From Candidatus Mediterraneibacter merdipullorum (GTDB taxonomy: Bacteria > Bacillota > Clostridia > Lachnospirales > Lachnospiraceae): 64,000 nt of DNA. This document shows, in pieces, positions 60,244 through 64,000 of the stretch. A program made the translations under genes and the position numbers. Location: NCBI GenBank assembly GCA_019117125.1, contig DXAL01000023.1, forward strand, positions 1 to 64,000, given 5' to 3'. The notes beneath the pieces were generated by a model. It was not told the DNA's origin. It saw only the letters and a list, made by a program, of their open reading frames with translations, and did no database searches. Every line of letters begins with the position of its first letter. Position 1 is the stretch's first letter.

Positions 60244-61563
60244 ATGATAAAAGTAGTTAAGTTCGGAGGGAGTTCACTTGCAAACGCGGAACAGTTCAAA
60301 AAGGTAAAGGCGATCATCACCGAAGATGAGACCCGCCGTTACGTGGTACCGTCTGCGCCGGGCAAACGGTTTGCAAGCGACACCAAAGTGACGGACATGC
60401 TCTACGGCTGCTATCACGCGGCGGAAGAAGGGCAGGACATCTCCGGACTGCTCACAGGTATCCGGGACAGATATCAGGATATCATCAGCGGACTGGGATT
60501 GGACCTGTCGCTGGACAGTGAATTCGCCCGGATTGGAGAGGATTTCAAAAACAGGGCCGGAGAGGACTATGCTGCTTCCCGCGGGGAATTCCTGAACGGA
60601 AAAATCATGGCTGCATATCTTGACATCCCCTTTGTGGATGCAGCCGAGGTCATCCGCTTCCATGACGACGGAAGCTTTGACGCGGAAAAGACGGACGAGC
60701 TGCTCAGGAACCGTCTTGCGAAGCTGGATGCTGCGGTCATCCCCGGATTTTACGGCGCAAAGGAGAACGGAACAGTGGCCACCTTCTCGCGGGGCGGTTC
60801 CGATATCACCGGGTCCCTTGTCGCCCTTGCCGTGAGGGCAGACCTCTATGAGAACTGGACCGATGTATCCGGTTTCCTCATCGCGGACCCGCGAATCGTC
60901 AAGAAGCCGAAATCCATTGAGACCATCACATATAAGGAACTGCGCGAGCTGTCCTACATGGGAGCCAGCGTCCTCCATGAAGACGCCATATTCCCGGTGC
61001 GCAAAGCCGGCATCCCCATCAATATCCGGAACACGAACCGTCCCGAGGATAAAGGGACGCTCATTGTGGAGAGCACCTGCAGCCGCCCGAAATACACCAT
61101 CACCGGCATTGCCGGGACCGACGGCTTCGTGGCTGTCACAGTGGAAAAGGCGATGATGAACTCGGAAGTGGGCTTCTGCCGCAAGGTTCTCCAGGTATTT
61201 GAGGACAACGGCGTGTCCATCGAACACATGCCTTCCGGCATCGACACCATGTCCATTTTTGTAAATAAGGAAAACTTTGAGGAAAAGGAGCAGAAGATAC
61301 TTGCCGACATCAACCGCTCCGTCAGCCCGGACCACATCGAGCTGGAGTCCGACCTGGCGCTCATCGCCGTCGTGGGCAGAGGCATGAAGTCGACGCGGGG
61401 TACGGCGGGCAGGATTTTCTCTGCACTGGCACACGCCCACATTAACGTCAAGATGATCGACCAGGGTTCCAGTGAGCTCAACATCATCATCGGCGTCAGA
61501 CACGAAGACTTTAAAGCTGCGATACGGGCGCTCTACGAGATATTCGTCCTCACGCAGATCTGA
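60244..61563 (+). CDS. Aspartate kinase
   Basis: A 439-residue kinase phosphorylating aspartate for lysine, threonine and methionine synthesis. KFGGSSLANAEQFKKVK opens the catalytic domain; TFSRGGSDITGSLVALAV is the nucleotide/substrate loop; two C-terminal ACT domains follow (FVAVTVEKAMMNSEVGF, LIAVVGRGMKSTRGTAGRIF). ACT domains normally mediate feedback by lysine or threonine. ATG 60244 behind GGAGG is used. Stands between RNase G and the L21 operon. Confidence 0.95.
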   Translation: MIKVVKFGGSSLANAEQFKKVKAIITEDETRRYVVPSAPGKRFASDTKVTDMLYGCYHAAEEGQDISGLLTGIRDRYQDIISGLGLDLSLDSEFARIGEDFKNRAGEDYAASRGEFLNGKIMAAYLDIPFVDAAEVIRFHDDGSFDAEKTDELLRNRLAKLDAAVIPGFYGAKENGTVATFSRGGSDITGSLVALAVRADLYENWTDVSGFLIADPRIVKKPKSIETITYKELRELSYMGASVLHEDAIFPVRKAGIPINIRNTNRPEDKGTLIVESTCSRPKYTITGIAGTDGFVAVTVEKAMMNSEVGFCRKVLQVFEDNGVSIEHMPSGIDTMSIFVNKENFEEKEQKILADINRSVSPDHIELESDLALIAVVGRGMKSTRGTAGRIFSALAHAHINVKMIDQGSSELNIIIGVRHEDFKAAIRALYEIFVLTQI

Positions 61564-61580
61564 CAGAGGAGAGCACAGAT

Positions 61581-62000
61581 ATGAATATCCTGTTCTTTTT
61601 AAAACCGAAGAGCGAAGTTGCCTATGTCTACGACTACGGCACTCTGCGGCAGGTGCTCGAGACGATGGAGTACCACAAGTATGCCTGCATCCCGATGCTC
61701 AACCGGGAGGGAGAGTACGTCGGGACCATCACGGAAGGGGACCTTCTGTGGGGCATCAAGCGGTATGCCGACCTGAACATCCGGGAAGCGGAGAATATCT
61801 TCATCTCCGATTTTCCGAGAAAAATGGATTACGCGCCGGTCTCTGTGGATTCCGACATGGAAGACTTGATACGCAAGTCCATGGACCAGAATTTTGTCCC
61901 GGTGGTGGACGACCAGAAGAAATTTATCGGCATTGTAACGAGAAAGAGCATCATCGAATACTGTTATGAAAAGATAAAAGAATGTAAAGAAAAGTGTTGA
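61581..62000 (+). CDS. CBS-domain protein
   Basis: A 139-residue protein made of two CBS domains (GTLRQVLETMEYHKYACIPML-type first unit and SMDQNFVPVVDDQKKFIGIVT second), so one Bateman module. Such modules bind adenine nucleotides or SAM and regulate partners. It follows the aspartokinase by 17 bases and may be co-expressed; the partner protein is not identified. Confidence 0.88.
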   Translation: MNILFFLKPKSEVAYVYDYGTLRQVLETMEYHKYACIPMLNREGEYVGTITEGDLLWGIKRYADLNIREAENIFISDFPRKMDYAPVSVDSDMEDLIRKSMDQNFVPVVDDQKKFIGIVTRKSIIEYCYEKIKECKEKC

Positions 62001-62026
62001 CGGTATCCGAATCAATATGCTATACT
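61997..62026 (+). promoter_or_regulatory. Promoter of rplU-prp-rpmA
   Basis: TTGACG (61997-62002) overlaps the CBS stop codon; TATACT (62021-62026) is 18 bases downstream. Confidence 0.75.
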
Positions 62027-62029
62027 TCA

Positions 62030-62117
62030 ATAGTATGCCGCACAGCGAGGTTTTTTAAGCCCTGCATTTATCCCGCAGGCACCGAAGCTGGCGAGTAATG
62101 GATATAGGAGGTGCTAT
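62030..62117 (+). promoter_or_regulatory. Ribosomal protein L21 leader (candidate)
   Basis: The rplU leader holds the short conserved-looking CCGCACAGCGAGG element, a CCTGC/GCAGG hairpin and a CGAAGCTGGCGAG segment just before the AGGAGG site. Firmicute rplU operons carry an L21 leader with such features, thought to bind L21 as feedback; match judged by eye. Confidence 0.55.
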
Positions 62118-62426
62118 ATGTACGCGATTATAGCAACAGGTGGCAAACAGTACAAAGTAGCAGAAGGCGATGTCATCCGCGTAGAGAAGCTCGGCGTGGA
62201 CGCAGGCGCAACTTACACATTTGATCAGGTGCTTGCAGTGAACAATGACAAGCTCGTTGTCGGAAATCCGACCGTGGAAGGCGCTACAGTCACAGCTTCT
62301 GTAATTGGCGATGGCAAGGCGAAGAAAGTTGTTGTCTACAAGTACAAGAGAAAAACAGGCTACCACAAGAAAAACGGACACAGACAGCAGTACACAGCGG
62401 TCAAGATCGACAAGATCAACGCTTAG
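62118..62426 (+). CDS. rplU: 50S ribosomal protein L21
   Basis: A 102-residue ribosomal protein: [20 protein letters not shown] and [18 protein letters not shown] are L21 signatures. First gene of the canonical rplU-prp-rpmA-obg cluster of Firmicutes. Confidence 0.98.
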   Translation: MYAIIATGGKQYKVAEGDVIRVEKLGVDAGATYTFDQVLAVNNDKLVVGNPTVEGATVTASVIGDGKAKKVVVYKYKRKTGYHKKNGHRQQYTAVKIDKINA

Positions 62427-62429
62427 GCA

Positions 62430-62762
62430 ATGGTCAGAGCAACCATTTATAAGACCGGCAGGCATGAATATGCGGGATTTGACCTGTCCGGACATGCAGG
62501 ATATGACGAGAACGGGAACGACGTCGTATGTGCGGCGGTTTCAGCCCTTGTCATCAACGCCATCAACTCCGTGGAACATTTCACAGAGGATGAGACAAGC
62601 TGCATCACGGACGAAGAGAGCGGGAACATCCGGTTCCGCTTCAAAGGCACACCCTCGCATGATGCCTCGCTTTTGCTGGATTCCATGGTTCTTGGTCTGG
62701 AACAGATAGAGGACAGCAGGGAATATGAACCATACATTGATATAATTTTCAAGGAGGTGTAA
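62430..62762 (+). CDS. prp: Ribosomal-processing cysteine protease Prp
   Basis: A 110-residue protease. His21 in [14 protein letters not shown] and Cys34 in [10 protein letters not shown] are the catalytic pair. Prp removes the N-terminal extension of L27, encoded next. Located between rplU and rpmA as in Staphylococcus. Confidence 0.95.
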   Translation: MVRATIYKTGRHEYAGFDLSGHAGYDENGNDVVCAAVSALVINAINSVEHFTEDETSCITDEESGNIRFRFKGTPSHDASLLLDSMVLGLEQIEDSREYEPYIDIIFKEV

Positions 62763-62767
62763 GGACC

Positions 62768-63052
62768 ATGATGAAAATGAACCTTCAGTTTTTTGCTCAT
62801 AAAAAAGGAGTCGGTTCCACAAAGAACGGACGTGACTCCGAGGCGAAGAGACTGGGCGCCAAAAGAGCGGACGGACAGTTTGTAAAAGCCGGAAACATCC
62901 TCTACAGACAGCGCGGAACAAAGATTCACCCGGGTGTAAACGTAGGACGCGGCGGAGATGACACACTTTTCGCACTGGTAGACGGTATTGTGAGATATGA
63001 AAGAAAAGGAAGAGATAAGAAGCAGGTTTCTATCTATCCGGCAACTGAGTAG
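62768..63052 (+). CDS. rpmA: 50S ribosomal protein L27 with Prp-cleaved extension
   Basis: A 94-residue precursor. The extension MMKMNLQFF followed by AHKKGVGST matches the Firmicute type cut by Prp before the Ala, exposing the N-terminus that reaches the peptidyl-transferase centre. The start at ATG 62768 (AAGGAGG upstream) gives the same nine-residue extension as S. aureus L27. Ends the three-gene ribosomal unit. Confidence 0.96.
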   Translation: MMKMNLQFFAHKKGVGSTKNGRDSEAKRLGAKRADGQFVKAGNILYRQRGTKIHPGVNVGRGGDDTLFALVDGIVRYERKGRDKKQVSIYPATE

Positions 63053-63066
63053 ATCAGAGCAGTCAG

Positions 63067-63094
63067 GCCCCAGACCTCAAAGTCTGGGGCTTTT
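63067..63094 (+). terminator. Terminator after rpmA
   Basis: GCCCCAGAC (63067-63075) and GTCTGGGGC (63082-63090), 9-bp stem with a 6-base loop, followed by TTTT. Confidence 0.88.
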
Positions 63095-63158
63095 GTAACA
63101 TTATCCGCTCTGTCCGGCGCAGGCAGGAGCAGGGCAGGATTTCAGGAAAGGAGCAGTT

Positions 63159-64000
63159 ATGTTCGCTGACAGAGCAAAGATATATATCAAATCCGGAAAG
63201 GGCGGGGACGGTCACTGCAGCTTCCGCCGGGAACTCTACGTCCCGAACGGCGGACCCGACGGCGGAGACGGCGGCAGAGGCGGAGACCTCATCTTTGAAG
63301 TCGACGAAGGACTCAACACCCTTTCTGATTACCGCCACCGGCGCAAGTACGCGGCGGGAGACGGAGAACCCGGCGGAAAGAGAAGGTGCCACGGGAAAGA
63401 CGGGAAAGACCTGGTCCTCTATGTCCCCGAAGGGACCGTCATCAAAGAAGCGGCATCCGGCAAAGTCATCGCGGATATGTCCGGGGACAACCGCCGCCAG
63501 GTCGTATTAAAAGGCGGAAAAGGGGGGCTTGGCAACCAGCATTTTGCAACGGCGACCATGCAGGTGCCAAAATATGCGCAGCCCGGACAGCCCTCCCGTG
63601 AACTGGAAGTCTGCCTGGAGCTGAAGGTCATCGCAGACGTGGGACTTATCGGATTTCCGAACGTAGGGAAATCGACCCTTCTTTCCAGAGTGACGAATGC
63701 GGAACCGAAAATCGCCAACTATCACTTCACGACGCTGACGCCGAATCTGGGAGTTGTGGACCTGGACGGGGCGAAAGGATTTGTGATGGCGGACATCCCC
63801 GGACTCATCGAAGGCGCATCCGAAGGCGTGGGTCTGGGACACGAATTCCTAAGGCACATCGAACGCACGAAACTCATGATTCATGTTGTGGATGCGGCGG
63901 GAAGCGAGGGACGCGACCCGGTTGATGACATTTACAAGATTAACGCGGAGCTTCAGGCGTACAATCCGGAAATCGCAGAACGTCCCCAGGTCATCGCCGC
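63159..64000 (+). CDS. obgE: GTPase Obg (5' part, cut by window end)
   Basis: The first 280 codons are visible. The Gly-rich Obg fold ([32 protein letters not shown]) is followed by the GTPase domain with G1 GFPNVGKST, switch [11 protein letters not shown] and a partial core. AAAGGAG precedes ATG 63159. It is a ribosome-associated GTPase involved in 50S maturation and stress. Lies behind the rpmA terminator, as in most Firmicutes. Confidence 0.97.
   Translation, partial: MFADRAKIYIKSGKGGDGHCSFRRELYVPNGGPDGGDGGRGGDLIFEVDEGLNTLSDYRHRRKYAAGDGEPGGKRRCHGKDGKDLVLYVPEGTVIKEAASGKVIADMSGDNRRQVVLKGGKGGLGNQHFATATMQVPKYAQPGQPSRELEVCLELKVIADVGLIGFPNVGKSTLLSRVTNAEPKIANYHFTTLTPNLGVVDLDGAKGFVMADIPGLIEGASEGVGLGHEFLRHIERTKLMIHVVDAAGSEGRDPVDDIYKINAELQAYNPEIAERPQVIA

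Overview
The window is one contiguous stretch of a moderately GC-rich, endospore-forming anaerobic Firmicute, most likely a Lachnospiraceae (Clostridium cluster XIVa type) gut bacterium. Support comes from the sporulation genes (alpha/beta SASP, YtfI/YtfJ, YlbJ), a complete six-subunit Rnf complex, the short HisG plus HisZ arrangement, ZapA, RecU, the Asp23/YloV/RecG cluster, and L27 with the N-terminal extension cut by Prp. The species cannot be named from the sequence alone. Most genes lie on the + strand in tight operons with ATGA or short overlaps.

Layout. 1-~2000 is the integrase-proximal end of a lower-GC Tn916-family integrative conjugative element (small HTH protein, excisionase, tyrosine integrase, terminal repeats). 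It abuts the start of a low-molecular-weight phosphatase gene. 2001-9060 holds the phosphatase, a J-domain protein, two D,D-carboxypeptidases, deoC, a metallophosphoesterase and scpAB. 9177-15372 holds a 2-isopropylmalate synthase fused to an AraC-type DNA-binding domain, an aminopeptidase P, a MurR/RpiR regulator and a BaiN-like flavoprotein. 15397-18019 is cmk-ispH-S1 protein. 18316-25627 is the Rnf operon (C-D-G-E-A-B) followed by apbE (opposite strand), a NusG-II domain protein and a Gx-type transporter. 25719-30449 is ruvAB, zapA and a U32 peptidase. 30468-35440 is a SEDS protein/PBP pair followed by small unknown genes and the sporulation pair YtfI/YtfJ. 35591-40080 is rpmB (minus), then Asp23, YloV/FakA-like and recG. 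40290-43222 is a SASP, rsmD, coaD, a coiled-coil protein and ylbJ (minus). 43386-50539 is an M23 peptidase, RNA-modifying enzymes, a HAD phosphatase, a YgiQ radical SAM protein and recU. 50655-55936 is a partial histidine operon (hisZ, G, D, B and a HisF-like/HisI/HisE fusion). 56002-62000 is a membrane protein, a split radical SAM pair, RNase E/G, aspartokinase and a CBS protein. 62118-64000 is rplU-prp-rpmA and the 5' part of obgE, cut by the window end.

The genes are mostly core functions: chromosome segregation, envelope synthesis, isoprenoid and amino acid synthesis, Rnf energy conservation, recombination, translation. The most unusual items are the LeuA-AraC fusion, a HisF-like domain that has lost both catalytic aspartates and is fused to HisIE, peptide repeats in the YtfI-like protein and in the tail of RnfE, exact 19-nt-period tandem repeats in two intergenic spacers, and a long structured leader before the SASP gene. 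I see no tRNA, rRNA, CRISPR array or T-box in the window. No gene-free stretch exceeds 300 bases; the longest, 18020-18315, holds a terminator, a -10 element and two inverted repeats.
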